Origin: Chitinophaga fulva
GTDB lineage: Bacteria > Bacteroidota > Bacteroidia > Chitinophagales > Chitinophagaceae
Assembly: GCF_012927205.1 (NCBI RefSeq)
Contig: NZ_JABBGC010000004.1
Span: 784,485 to 848,484 of the forward strand
Direction: 5' to 3'
DNA length: 64,000 nt
Shown here: piece by piece, positions 42,751 through 50,764 of the stretch
Layout: every line of letters begins with the position of its first letter
How positions within the stretch are numbered: position 1 is the stretch's first letter
Notes under the pieces: generated by a model
What the model saw: only the letters and a program-made list of their open reading frames with translations
What the model was told of the DNA's origin: nothing
The model's database searches: none
Program-made: the position numbers and the translations under genes

Positions 42751-43917
42751 TTAGAAGTCACCGCTGGCGCCGCCACCGCCGCCTGAACCGCCGCCAAAAT
42801 TGGTGGGATTGGTGTCTGTAGATCGTGCGCCTGGCGTGAATGTCTGCGCAATGATCAGCGACTCTACTTTCAGCCGGTCAGCCATGCCTGGTTCATCGGA
42901 AGCTGCATAGGTGAAGCCGTTTTTAGGCGTATGCAGGTACCTGATCAGTGCCCAGGCGCCTCCGGTGAGTACCAGTCCACCAACGACCATGGCCGTTTCC
43001 AACGGCATCACGCTGTGGTAATAACGAACAGTAAAGACGATCATGGCGATTAAAATAATGCCTGTACGCAGTAGCACAGCGTCTTTTTTCCTGATGCCCA
43101 GGAATATATATAGTGGCGGAATGATCACCGTGAGTATCCAGAAGATCCATCCGCCGGGGATACCCTGGCCGGGCTGAAGTTCCAGCATAAACATGGAGTT
43201 GGTGGTTTCCCTCACTACATAATAGTTGCCCGCCATATAGAGCGTTATCAACGACAAAATACGCAACAACGTGAGGCAATCGGCGTAATGCCGGAGGGCA
43301 GGGCGTTTCTCTAGTCGTGTTGTGACCAGGTAAGCTGCCAGTGACAAGGCCATAAGCAGAAACGGTAGTGCCTGGACGCCATGAGGGATACGCATTGCCT
43401 GCTGGAAAATAATGAAGAGGAAGGAGAGCCAGGCCACTGCTGAAGACGCCATATCCGCATACCGCAACGTACCCAGTACGGTGAGCCCGAAAACGATGAT
43501 GGCAATGGTGTTTTCAGTCACATGGTGGCTTTCGAAGAATATACCTGTGCAGAGTAGTCCGACAGCGCTCCATAGCAACGCTTCGTTTATCCCTGAGCGG
43601 TAGGATCCTTTCTGGCTGATCGCAAATTCCAATGCGCCGATACAAAGCAGCGCAGCGATGATCAGCATCGCCCGGAGGCTAGCAGATTCACCGGAGATAG
43701 CCAGTAATAACAGAAATCCGGTAGTGAAACAAACCACGATAGTGGTGAGGATAAAAAGACCTACACGGGTGATCGGGTTGGGCAGGTAAAGCTTAACCGG
43801 ATGGGCTGTACGTATAGCCTCCAGTGTTTCAGGGCTGATGCAGCCCTGCCGGTGTGCTTTGGCTGCCTCGTTTTGTATAGCGAGATTGTCGAGGGTGACA
43901 GAAGGCCAGGCGATCAT
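42751..43917 (-). CDS. Multi-pass membrane protein with Gly-rich tail
   Basis: 388 residues with about ten hydrophobic helices. The tail ends in glycine- and serine-rich GGGSGGGGGASGDF, like the tails of TPM-domain proteins, though no TPM domain is seen. Its first codons overlap the previous gene (ATGA), and in Bacteroidota such pairs are DUF2157 followed by a second multi-pass protein (DUF4401-like, uncertain). Function unknown. Confidence 0.75.
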   Translation of the reverse strand: MIAWPSVTLDNLAIQNEAAKAHRQGCISPETLEAIRTAHPVKLYLPNPITRVGLFILTTIVVCFTTGFLLLLAISGESASLRAMLIIAALLCIGALEFAISQKGSYRSGINEALLWSAVGLLCTGIFFESHHVTENTIAIIVFGLTVLGTLRYADMASSAVAWLSFLFIIFQQAMRIPHGVQALPFLLMALSLAAYLVTTRLEKRPALRHYADCLTLLRILSLITLYMAGNYYVVRETTNSMFMLELQPGQGIPGGWIFWILTVIIPPLYIFLGIRKKDAVLLRTGIILIAMIVFTVRYYHSVMPLETAMVVGGLVLTGGAWALIRYLHTPKNGFTYAASDEPGMADRLKVESLIIAQTFTPGARSTDTNPTNFGGGSGGGGGASGDF

Positions 43918-44885
43918 GGTTGTTTGATTTTTTTGCTGAGGTTAACTAAAAGGAAAATGACGGATATGGTAGACACTATCATATACATGAATGCCAGGAA
44001 GAAATCATTTGCCAGGTGATTAAACAGTACCCGTGTCAGCAGAATGGTCAGGGCAACATAGCCGTACAATACCGCCAGCATTACAAAATAGAAGGAGTGG
44101 TCACGGAACGCGCGGAACCAGGTAAGGTATACGCCGCCAGCTGCCAGCAGGAACCATACAAAGTACCAGTTGTCGAAGATGCACATGCCGGCAATGGTGG
44201 CAATGAAGAAGATATGCACGCCGAAATTGCGGTAGGTAAACGCGAAGTGTTTTTTGAAGTCGCGTTTCTCCGACAATTCCGCCATGGCCACCAGGCCTAT
44301 GCCCAGCACGGTACCGGTGTATATCAGCGTATGGTTGCTGAAGTCGTTTTGTGACAGCACCTGGAACGGGGTGATAGCGATACCCGCCCAGGCAGCCAGG
44401 TTAGTGATGGCCATGGACAGGATGCCGAGGTGGTCGAAGTAGTAGGCCGTAGCAAATAGTGCCACCATGGGAATAAAGATGGCGAGGCCGTAGGCCGTAC
44501 CAAAAGCGGCGTACTGGTATTGCAGGTACCCGATAAAGGTGACGAAGGTAAGGCTGCCTAACAGTAACGCATAATCGTAGAATGCGTTGGGTGATTCCGT
44601 TTTTTCCCGGGAGAAGGGCGCCCGGTGCCGGAAACAGTAAGCATAACAGCCGATGCACAGCAAGGCAATGAAAAGGAGAATGACCTGGTGACCGATGGTG
44701 TCAATGTTTTTGTAAACCAGGGTGCCGAGGCCGCCGCTCAGCAGCAATACGCCGAGGTACAGGGCTGTTTTGATTTCCCAGTGAAGGGAGAAAAGGCGGG
44801 TGGTTTCGGTATGGGTAACACGTTGCATTTCCTCGTCACTGATCAATCCTTCTTTTTGGAGTTTGGAGAAAGTATCAATGTTCAT
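43914..44885 (-). CDS. DUF2157 membrane protein
   Basis: 323 residues. A short soluble N-terminal segment (LQKEGLISDEEMQRV, about 9-23), typical of DUF2157, precedes roughly nine hydrophobic helices. Overlaps the following gene by four bases, so the two are translated together. Function not established for the family. Confidence 0.8.
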   Translation of the reverse strand: MNIDTFSKLQKEGLISDEEMQRVTHTETTRLFSLHWEIKTALYLGVLLLSGGLGTLVYKNIDTIGHQVILLFIALLCIGCYAYCFRHRAPFSREKTESPNAFYDYALLLGSLTFVTFIGYLQYQYAAFGTAYGLAIFIPMVALFATAYYFDHLGILSMAITNLAAWAGIAITPFQVLSQNDFSNHTLIYTGTVLGIGLVAMAELSEKRDFKKHFAFTYRNFGVHIFFIATIAGMCIFDNWYFVWFLLAAGGVYLTWFRAFRDHSFYFVMLAVLYGYVALTILLTRVLFNHLANDFFLAFMYMIVSTISVIFLLVNLSKKIKQP

Positions 44886-44941
44886 GCGGTGAATTTACGA
44901 ATTACAGGCACAATTCATAATTTCTTTGCTATTTTGGGGTT

Positions 44942-45814
44942 ATGGAGATGTATCAGTCAACATTATTTTCCCCCGGCCCTTTTGAATTGGGCGAAGGTGC
45001 TTTCTGGTGGCCGGAGCGTTCGGCATGGTGCTGGGTGGATATTCTGGGCCATTCCCTTTATATCATGGATAGTAAAGGTCATCGCACTCAATATCATATA
45101 GGCGAGTACGTGAGTATGATGGTGCCGGTGCAGGGCAGTAATGAATTGTTATTGGGGCTTCATGGCCGTGTGGCGCGCTTTTCGCCGGAGCAGGGCCTGG
45201 GCCGTACGTTGGCAATACTGGATGGTAACCCCAGTCTCCGTTGCAATGATGGCAAGTGTGATCCTGCCGGCCGTCTGTGGATAGGTACGATGCACCTGAT
45301 TACCCAGCGGGATAACGGGGCTTTGTATTGCCTGGAACATAACCGTCCGCCGGTGATCAAAGTCCCGCAGGTGAGTATTTCCAATGGTCTGGTATGGCAT
45401 GGCGACCGGATGTATTTTAATGATACGGCGACCAATATGGTGAAGGAGTATGCTTATGATGTAAATTCCGGGGAGATCCGTTTCCTGCGCAATGCCGTGG
45501 TGATTCCGGCAGAACTGGGGTGTCCTGACGGGATGACGATCGATACCGAAGGGATGTTGTGGATTGCCCAATGGGGCGGTTGGGGCGTATACCGCTGGAA
45601 TCCGGTCAACGGGGAGCTGCTGGGAAAAATCGAGGTGCCTGCCCCGCATGTGTCCTGCTGTGTTTTTGGTGGCCCGGACATGCAGGAAATGCTGATAACT
45701 ACTGCCAGAGAGCATATGACCCCTAAACAGATTGAAGCTTATCCCATGAGTGGAAACGTGTTTCACGCTAAGCTTCCTTTTAAAGGCTTGCCTGTCAATT
45801 ATTTTAGATATTAG
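44942..45814 (+). CDS. SMP-30/gluconolactonase family protein
   Basis: 290 residues, six-bladed propeller. Metal ligands are visible: LGEGAFWW (Glu near 17), CNDGKCDPAGRLWIGTM (Asn), ISNGLVW (Asn) and GCPDGMTID (Asp). Members hydrolyse sugar lactones or related esters. No signal peptide, so cytoplasmic. Divergent from the DUF2157 gene. A weak ATTACGAATT-type inverted repeat lies in the 56-base gap (44892-44923). Confidence 0.9.
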   Translation: MEMYQSTLFSPGPFELGEGAFWWPERSAWCWVDILGHSLYIMDSKGHRTQYHIGEYVSMMVPVQGSNELLLGLHGRVARFSPEQGLGRTLAILDGNPSLRCNDGKCDPAGRLWIGTMHLITQRDNGALYCLEHNRPPVIKVPQVSISNGLVWHGDRMYFNDTATNMVKEYAYDVNSGEIRFLRNAVVIPAELGCPDGMTIDTEGMLWIAQWGGWGVYRWNPVNGELLGKIEVPAPHVSCCVFGGPDMQEMLITTAREHMTPKQIEAYPMSGNVFHAKLPFKGLPVNYFRY

Positions 45815-45860
45815 TTTAATATAGATATAAATGTTTCACGGGAGTGTCGTATTTTTTTCG

Positions 45861-45868
45861 TACTTTTG
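45861..45868 (+). promoter_or_regulatory. Possible -7 element of the GNAT gene
   Basis: TACTTTTG matches TAnnTTTG but lies 131 bases before the ATG at 46000, implying a long leader. Confidence 0.35.
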
Positions 45869-45999
45869 TAAGTATGAACAGGCATTTTTAGGGTATTTTA
45901 ATACCATTCGCAGCACTATCTTATCCAACTTCCCTTTATAGAATTACTTCCCTTTAGTACGCTACTGAAACATTGAAGTGTTTAAACTAACGAACAGTC

Positions 46000-46293
46000 A
46001 TGAAGGATTTCACAATTATTGACAACAAAGAGGCCAGGCAGTTTGAAGCGCATATCGCTGGACAGCTGGCAAAGGTTATTTATGAGAGAAATGGTAGCCG
46101 CATTTTCCTGACAGGCGCTGAGGTGCCTCCAACATTGGAAAAACAAGGCGTACTGCCGATGATGCTGGGTAAAGTGATGGAGGAAATTTCTGCACAGAAT
46201 ATCCGGATGGTCCCTTCCAGCAAAAAAGTAGCGGAATACGTGCGTAGCAATCCTAAATGGAAAACGCTGCTCGCGCATGGACTCCACATCTAA
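46000..46293 (+). CDS. Small GNAT-like N-acetyltransferase (YjdJ type)
   Basis: 97 residues, compact one-domain GNAT of the YjdJ/COG2388 group: FEAHIAGQLAKVIYERN, RIFLTGAEVPPTLEKQGV and IRMVPSSKKVAEYVRSNPKW. The glycine-rich acetyl-CoA loop, usually GKGxG, is partly replaced by EKQGVLP, so activity is not certain. Substrate unknown. A large inverted repeat begins five bases after its stop. Confidence 0.82.
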   Translation: MKDFTIIDNKEARQFEAHIAGQLAKVIYERNGSRIFLTGAEVPPTLEKQGVLPMMLGKVMEEISAQNIRMVPSSKKVAEYVRSNPKWKTLLAHGLHI

Positions 46294-46297
46294 TTTG

Positions 46298-46474
46298 AAA
46301 TTTAGTTATTTAGAAATTTAGTCATTTAGCTGAGCTGTTTAATTTATTGGGCTGTCGCAGGAAAAGTTACTTTTTCCGAATGGCGGTTGGAGAGGAGTAT
46401 CTTCAAAATGCTACAAACAACCCAATAAGTAAAACAGCTCAGCTAAATGACTAAATTTCTAAATAACTAAATTT
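46298..46474. repeat. Long inverted repeat with perfect 43-bp arms (element H)
   Basis: Arms 46298-46340 and 46432-46474 are exact inverted complements over 43 bases, extended by an 8-bp TTATTGGG/CCCAATAA stem after a 3-base mismatch. The middle of about 69 bases includes GGAAAA...TTTTTCC. The arms are made of ATTTAGTTATTTAG-like units. The right arm includes the stop codon of the OmpH gene. It has the size and symmetry of a small non-coding mobile element or of an exceptional terminator. Confidence 0.9.
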
Positions 46475-46970
46475 ATTTCAGTCCAAGTTTGGCTTTTACC
46501 GGCGTCATCAGATCGTCGGCGTCAGCGCCTATTAATACTTCGTCCTTAGAATTATCAATCACCAGCGTATAGCCTTTTTCAGTGGCGACCGCCTTCAGCG
46601 CTTTCTTCGCTTTATCCATGATTGGTACCAGTAACTGCTGGTCTTTAAGTGATAATTTCTCTTCCATCCGCTGGCGGTAATCCTGGATACCTGCCTGTGC
46701 GTCCTGTAATTCTTTTTCTTTCGACTCTTTCACCTGCTGGCTCCATTTGGTGCCAAGACTGTCATACTCCTGCAGTTTGCGGGTGTATTCCGCTACCAGG
46801 TATTGTCCGTCTTTTGCCAGTTCCTGCTGATATTTTTGTAGTGTGTCAGTCGCCTGTTTAGTTTCGGGCATGGCAGCAATCAGTTGCTGAAAATTGATAT
46901 AGGCGGTCTTTTGCGAGAATGCTGCAGTACTCATGAGCAGCATCAGCGTGACAGTGCAAAAATATTTCAT
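46473..46970 (-). CDS. OmpH/Skp family periplasmic chaperone
   Basis: 165 residues with a signal peptide (about 1-19). The mature part is mostly helical, with YINFQQLIAAMPETKQATDTL at the start, a long charged coiled coil (about 45-125) and a closing beta segment, as in Skp. It helps unfolded outer-membrane proteins across the periplasm. The usual bamA neighbour is not adjacent. Its stop is inside the 43-bp inverted repeat. Confidence 0.88.
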   Translation of the reverse strand: MKYFCTVTLMLLMSTAAFSQKTAYINFQQLIAAMPETKQATDTLQKYQQELAKDGQYLVAEYTRKLQEYDSLGTKWSQQVKESKEKELQDAQAGIQDYRQRMEEKLSLKDQQLLVPIMDKAKKALKAVATEKGYTLVIDNSKDEVLIGADADDLMTPVKAKLGLK

Positions 46971-47301
46971 GATATAGTTTTCAGCAATATTATGGAATAG
47001 ATATATAAGAGAATGTTAAATTGTCGTTGTCCGGGAGTATAGAACGATCCCCCTTGATAATTTAATTTGAGACCCGGCTCCCTTTACAGTCATCTATTTT
47101 TGCGAACTGATATCCCGTAGTTAACAATTTAATATTAATGATAATGTATTTTTTCGGACATTTGTGACGCCACTGCCTGGCGCCTTTGTGCGAGTTTTTT
47201 TGTTTCTCCCGTAGGGGTAAAAACAACCATTGGTGTCGTCTATGAAAGCATTTCAATTGGCAGAAGGAATTATCTTTGACTTTAGTTATCAAAACCTACG
47301 C
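46971..47301. other. Regulatory gap upstream of the ECF sigma gene
   Basis: 331 bases without a supported gene. It holds two candidate promoters for the sigma operon: TATTTTTG at 47095-47102, with a TTTG 25 bases upstream at 47066-47069, and TATCTTTG at 47271-47278. Confidence 0.5.
47271..47278 (+). promoter_or_regulatory. Proximal -7 element of the sigma operon
   Basis: TATCTTTG is an exact TAnnTTTG match 23 bases upstream of the ATG at 47302. Frames starting at 47230 or 47242 would run through it, so it favours the 47302 start. A TTTC at 47251-47254 is the best -33 candidate. Confidence 0.5.
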
Positions 47302-47877
47302 ATGGAGTTGCAACATCCAGGTGATACTTCGTTACTGGAAAAAGAAGACGTATTAACTTTTGAACAGGCTTTTAAAACCCATTTTAAAGGTCTGCACGCC
47401 TATGCCTGTACCATATTGAAAGACGAAATAATGGCGGAGGAAATGGTGCAGAATGTATTCTGCAAACTGTGGGAGAAATCAGGAGATATCAGGATCAAAC
47501 AAACCATCTCCGGTTATTTGTACAGGGCAGTATATCATGAGAGCATCAATTACCTGCGGCATCAGAAAGTAAAAGCTACGCATCAGGCGCATACTCAATA
47601 TCAAATGAGCAATAACAGGGATACCGGCAATACTTCTGGCAAAGTGACCATGCGGGAACTGGAAGAAAAACTGGCCAAAGCGCTGAGTGATCTGCCGGAA
47701 AAATGCAGGACCGTTTTCCAGTTGAGCCGCTTTGAAGAATTAAAATACCAGGAGATCGCCGATAAGCTCGATATCTCGGTGAAAACAGTGGAGAATCAGA
47801 TGGGCAAAGCTTTAAAGCTGCTGCGGCTCAATCTGGTGGATTTCCTTCCCCTGTTGTTAATATTGCTCCATCTCTAA
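47302..47877 (+). CDS. ECF-type RNA polymerase sigma factor
   Basis: 191 residues from the ATG at 47302. Region 2 covers about FKTHFKGLHAYACTILKDE to MAEEMVQNVFCKLWEKS, and region 4 LPEKCRTVFQLSRFEELKYQ with the helix-turn-helix IADKLDISVKTVENQMGKAL. It fits the Bacteroidota ECF sigma group paired with FecR. A FecR anti-sigma gene starts 10 bases later and an STN protein after that. The earlier ATG at 47242 is possible but would be upstream of the likely transcript start. Confidence 0.93.
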   Translation: MELQHPGDTSLLEKEDVLTFEQAFKTHFKGLHAYACTILKDEIMAEEMVQNVFCKLWEKSGDIRIKQTISGYLYRAVYHESINYLRHQKVKATHQAHTQYQMSNNRDTGNTSGKVTMRELEEKLAKALSDLPEKCRTVFQLSRFEELKYQEIADKLDISVKTVENQMGKALKLLRLNLVDFLPLLLILLHL

Positions 47878-47887
47878 ACCTTCTACC

Positions 47888-48868
47888 GTGAAAAAGCAAA
47901 CTGACCATATAAACGACGATCTGCTGGTGAAATATATGCTGGGCATCACCACACTGGTAGAAAAACAATCTGTGGAAGCATGGATGGCAGCGGATGCGGC
48001 CAACGCCAAATACTACGAGCATTTCCGGCTTATCTGGAACGAAAGTAAAAAGCTCGCAGCCGTTAGCACTGTTAACGAAGACGATGCCTGGGTACGTTTT
48101 CAGCAACGGGTAGGCGCCAGCGAAGAAGCAGGCGGCGCCCGCATCATCAAAACCGATTTCTCCACCTGGCGCCGTAACCTGGCCATAGCCGCCACTTTGC
48201 TGGTACTGCTGGGCGCCGCCGGATTCTGGTTTATGCAATCATCCCGTCCGCAACATACCATCTACGCCAGCAATGCTGTCAGATTGGACACACTGCCCGA
48301 TGGCTCATTTGTTACGCTGAATAAACAATCTTCTCTCAGTTATGCTAACTCCTTCGAAAAGGAAAGGCATGTAAAACTGGAAGGCGAGGCCTTCTTCAAT
48401 GTGGCGCAGGACCCGGGCCGTCCTTTTGTGATCAAAGTAAACGATGTGACCGTAAAAGTACTTGGTACATCTTTTAACATCAAAAGCAGCAATGGTAAAA
48501 CAGTAGTCATTGTGGAAACAGGCGCAGTGGAGGTAACAAAACAACACCACAGCGTACAGCTGCAACACCACGAAAAAGCTATCGTTACAGATCAGGACGC
48601 AGCACCGGTGAAACAGGAAAACACGGACGAACTGTATAATTACTACCGCACACAAACATTCGTATGTAATAATACACCACTGTGGAAACTGGTAGATATA
48701 CTGAATGAAGCATACAGTGTCAATATCGTGATTGCCGATACCAGCAAGCGCGATATGCCGATCAATGTTACCTTCAGTAACAGTTCGCTCGACAGTACCC
48801 TGAAAATTATCGGGCTCACCTACGGTATCACCGTAGAACAAAATGGAACTAATATCACCTTGAAATAA
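47888..48868 (+). CDS. FecR family anti-sigma factor
   Basis: 326 residues. A cytoplasmic N-terminal part (about 1-90), with its short motif for sigma contact, precedes one transmembrane helix (about 97-115, IAATLLVLLGAAGFWFM). The periplasmic FecR domain contains YASNAVRLDTLPDGSFVTLN and GEAFFNVAQDPGRPFVI, and a DUF4974-type tail ends in INVTFSNSSLDSTLKIIGLTYG. In such systems the periplasmic part receives the signal from an STN domain on an outer-membrane protein. The next gene, 15 bases on, supplies an STN domain. Confidence 0.93.
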   Translation: MKKQTDHINDDLLVKYMLGITTLVEKQSVEAWMAADAANAKYYEHFRLIWNESKKLAAVSTVNEDDAWVRFQQRVGASEEAGGARIIKTDFSTWRRNLAIAATLLVLLGAAGFWFMQSSRPQHTIYASNAVRLDTLPDGSFVTLNKQSSLSYANSFEKERHVKLEGEAFFNVAQDPGRPFVIKVNDVTVKVLGTSFNIKSSNGKTVVIVETGAVEVTKQHHSVQLQHHEKAIVTDQDAAPVKQENTDELYNYYRTQTFVCNNTPLWKLVDILNEAYSVNIVIADTSKRDMPINVTFSNSSLDSTLKIIGLTYGITVEQNGTNITLK

Positions 48869-48883
48869 TTGTAGCTGTAGCGT

Positions 48884-50689
48884 ATGCCGTTTAGCAGAAT
48901 ATTGACAACATTAATACTAATCATCACCCTCCCGCTCTATGCACAGGCACAGGGCCTGCTCAACAAGACCGTGACGGTGGAGGCGAAAAGACAAAAGTTA
49001 TCGGAAGTATTAAATATCATTTCCAAACAGGGTGGTTTTTATTTCTCCTATATCAGCAACATTCTCCCGCAGGACAGCCTGGTCACTATCTCGGTGAAAA
49101 ATAAATCGGTCCGGCAAACGCTTGACCAGCTATTGGACGGAGAGTATCTCTACAAAGAATCGGGCAACTATATCATTCTCTTTAAAAAATCTCCCGGGCA
49201 AAATTATTATCAGGTCACGGGATTCGTCACGGACAGCAAAACAGGACAACGGGTACCCAATGCGAGCGTGTACGAACGACAGCAACTCATATCTACTTTA
49301 ACCAATAATGACGGTTATTTCAGGCTGCGGTTACGGGATAAAACCCCTACCGCAGCCATCAGCATTAGTAAAGACCTGTATACAGACACCTCGGTAACGG
49401 TACATGCAGGGCAGGACCAGGAGTTGGCGGTGAATATTTCACCGGTAAGCTATCAGTTACAGGTGGTAGAAATTACCGGTCATAATATGAAGGTGGAAAA
49501 AACCTGGTGGGGCCGTACGATATTGTCTTCCCGTCTGAAAATGCAAGGTATCAACATCGGTAGCTTCTTCGCCGATAAGCCTTATCAGGCCTCGCTTACG
49601 CCGGGACTGGGCTCACACGGAAAGATGAGCAGCCAGGTGGTCAACAAATTCTCGATCAATGTTATTGGTGGTTATACCGCTGGTGTAGATGGTTTTGAAC
49701 TGGGGACCGTGTTCAATATTGTGAAAGGTAATATGCAGCATGTGCAGATAGGAGGTGTTCTCAATGTGGTAGGTGGAAAAACCAACGGAGTGCAGGTTGC
49801 CGGTGTTCACAACCAGGTGCTGGATTCCATGCGTGGCTTGCAGGTGGCTGGTGTGAGCAATATTGTGGAGGGAAGTGCAAATGGTGCGCAGATTTCCGGT
49901 GTTGTCGACCAGATACACGGCGATATAGAAGGTGTGCAGGCACAGGGCGTACTGGGTATTGTAAAGGGCAATGTAGTTGGCTGGCAGGTGTCTGGTGTTG
50001 GTAACTATGCCGGTGGTGAAATGACCGGTGCGCAGATTAGCGGCGTATACAACTATGCGAGCGGTAGCGTCAGCGGTGCTCAAATATCACACATCGGCAA
50101 TATCAGTCATGGTACTGTGAGAGGTGTACAACTCGGCGCTATTTTTAACTACGCCAGACATCTTAAAGGTGTGCAGATAGGCCTGGTCAATATCGCAGAC
50201 ACGTCTTCCGGTTATACCATCGGGCTTGTCAACATAGTAAAACATGGTTATCATAAACTGTCGGTCTATACCAGTGATGTCGTGAACTATAACGTAGCCT
50301 GGAAAACGGGCAGCAGTAAGCTCTACAGCATTTTGCTCGCGGGCTTCAATACCGGCGACAGGAAAGTATATTCTTTCGGATATGGTATCGGAAGGGAGTT
50401 TAACTTCAATAAACATTTGTTCCTCGGTGCGGAGGTCACCGCTCAAAATATGTATACCGGTAATGAAGAGTCTTCCCAGATGATTCGAATACAACCTTTG
50501 CTGAACTATCGTATCTTCCGTAACGTATCCATATTCGCAGGGCCTTCCCTGGCATTTCATCTGTATGATGAATGGAATCCCAAACCTGGTTATATTTCAG
50601 AAATTCCCGGATCGGGTTATCATCCTTTCAAACTTGGGGATTCAGGTTATGGCTGGATAGGTTGGCAGGCCGGCATCACTATTTTCTGA
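48884..50689 (+). CDS. STN and regulatory-like domain protein with 16-residue surface repeats
   Basis: 601 residues. Signal peptide (1-23); an STN domain (about 27-100, LSEVLNIISKQGGFYFSY); a carboxypeptidase-D regulatory-like domain (about 109-185). No TonB plug is visible after that. Instead residues about 269-450 are a regular array of 16-residue units of the form GxQ[IV]xGVxNxxxG, for example TGAQISGVYNYASGSV. A barrel-like C-terminal part follows. The repeats look like those called LA_2272 surface repeats. In TonB-dependent transducers the STN domain speaks to FecR, so I infer this protein is the sensor of the sigma/anti-sigma pair before it. Confidence 0.82.
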   Translation: MPFSRILTTLILIITLPLYAQAQGLLNKTVTVEAKRQKLSEVLNIISKQGGFYFSYISNILPQDSLVTISVKNKSVRQTLDQLLDGEYLYKESGNYIILFKKSPGQNYYQVTGFVTDSKTGQRVPNASVYERQQLISTLTNNDGYFRLRLRDKTPTAAISISKDLYTDTSVTVHAGQDQELAVNISPVSYQLQVVEITGHNMKVEKTWWGRTILSSRLKMQGINIGSFFADKPYQASLTPGLGSHGKMSSQVVNKFSINVIGGYTAGVDGFELGTVFNIVKGNMQHVQIGGVLNVVGGKTNGVQVAGVHNQVLDSMRGLQVAGVSNIVEGSANGAQISGVVDQIHGDIEGVQAQGVLGIVKGNVVGWQVSGVGNYAGGEMTGAQISGVYNYASGSVSGAQISHIGNISHGTVRGVQLGAIFNYARHLKGVQIGLVNIADTSSGYTIGLVNIVKHGYHKLSVYTSDVVNYNVAWKTGSSKLYSILLAGFNTGDRKVYSFGYGIGREFNFNKHLFLGAEVTAQNMYTGNEESSQMIRIQPLLNYRIFRNVSIFAGPSLAFHLYDEWNPKPGYISEIPGSGYHPFKLGDSGYGWIGWQAGITIF

Positions 50690-50764
50690 TTTTTTGTTTG
50701 TGTCCGCATAGGGGTAGTTGTTCATTGACGTGTCGTTAATCAGTACGCATTAATACACACAGAT

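Noticed and set aside
46298..46474. Insertion sequence at the 43-bp inverted repeat
   Set aside because: No transposase frame fits in 177 bases, so at most a non-autonomous element.
47230..47301. Longer start of the ECF sigma gene
   Set aside because: It would run through the TATCTTTG element and adds residues not typical of the family; kept as a possible alternative only.
49688..50233. Pentapeptide-repeat protein for the 48884-50689 gene
   Set aside because: The period is 16 residues, with G-x-Q and G-V-x-N positions rather than A(D/N)LxX units.
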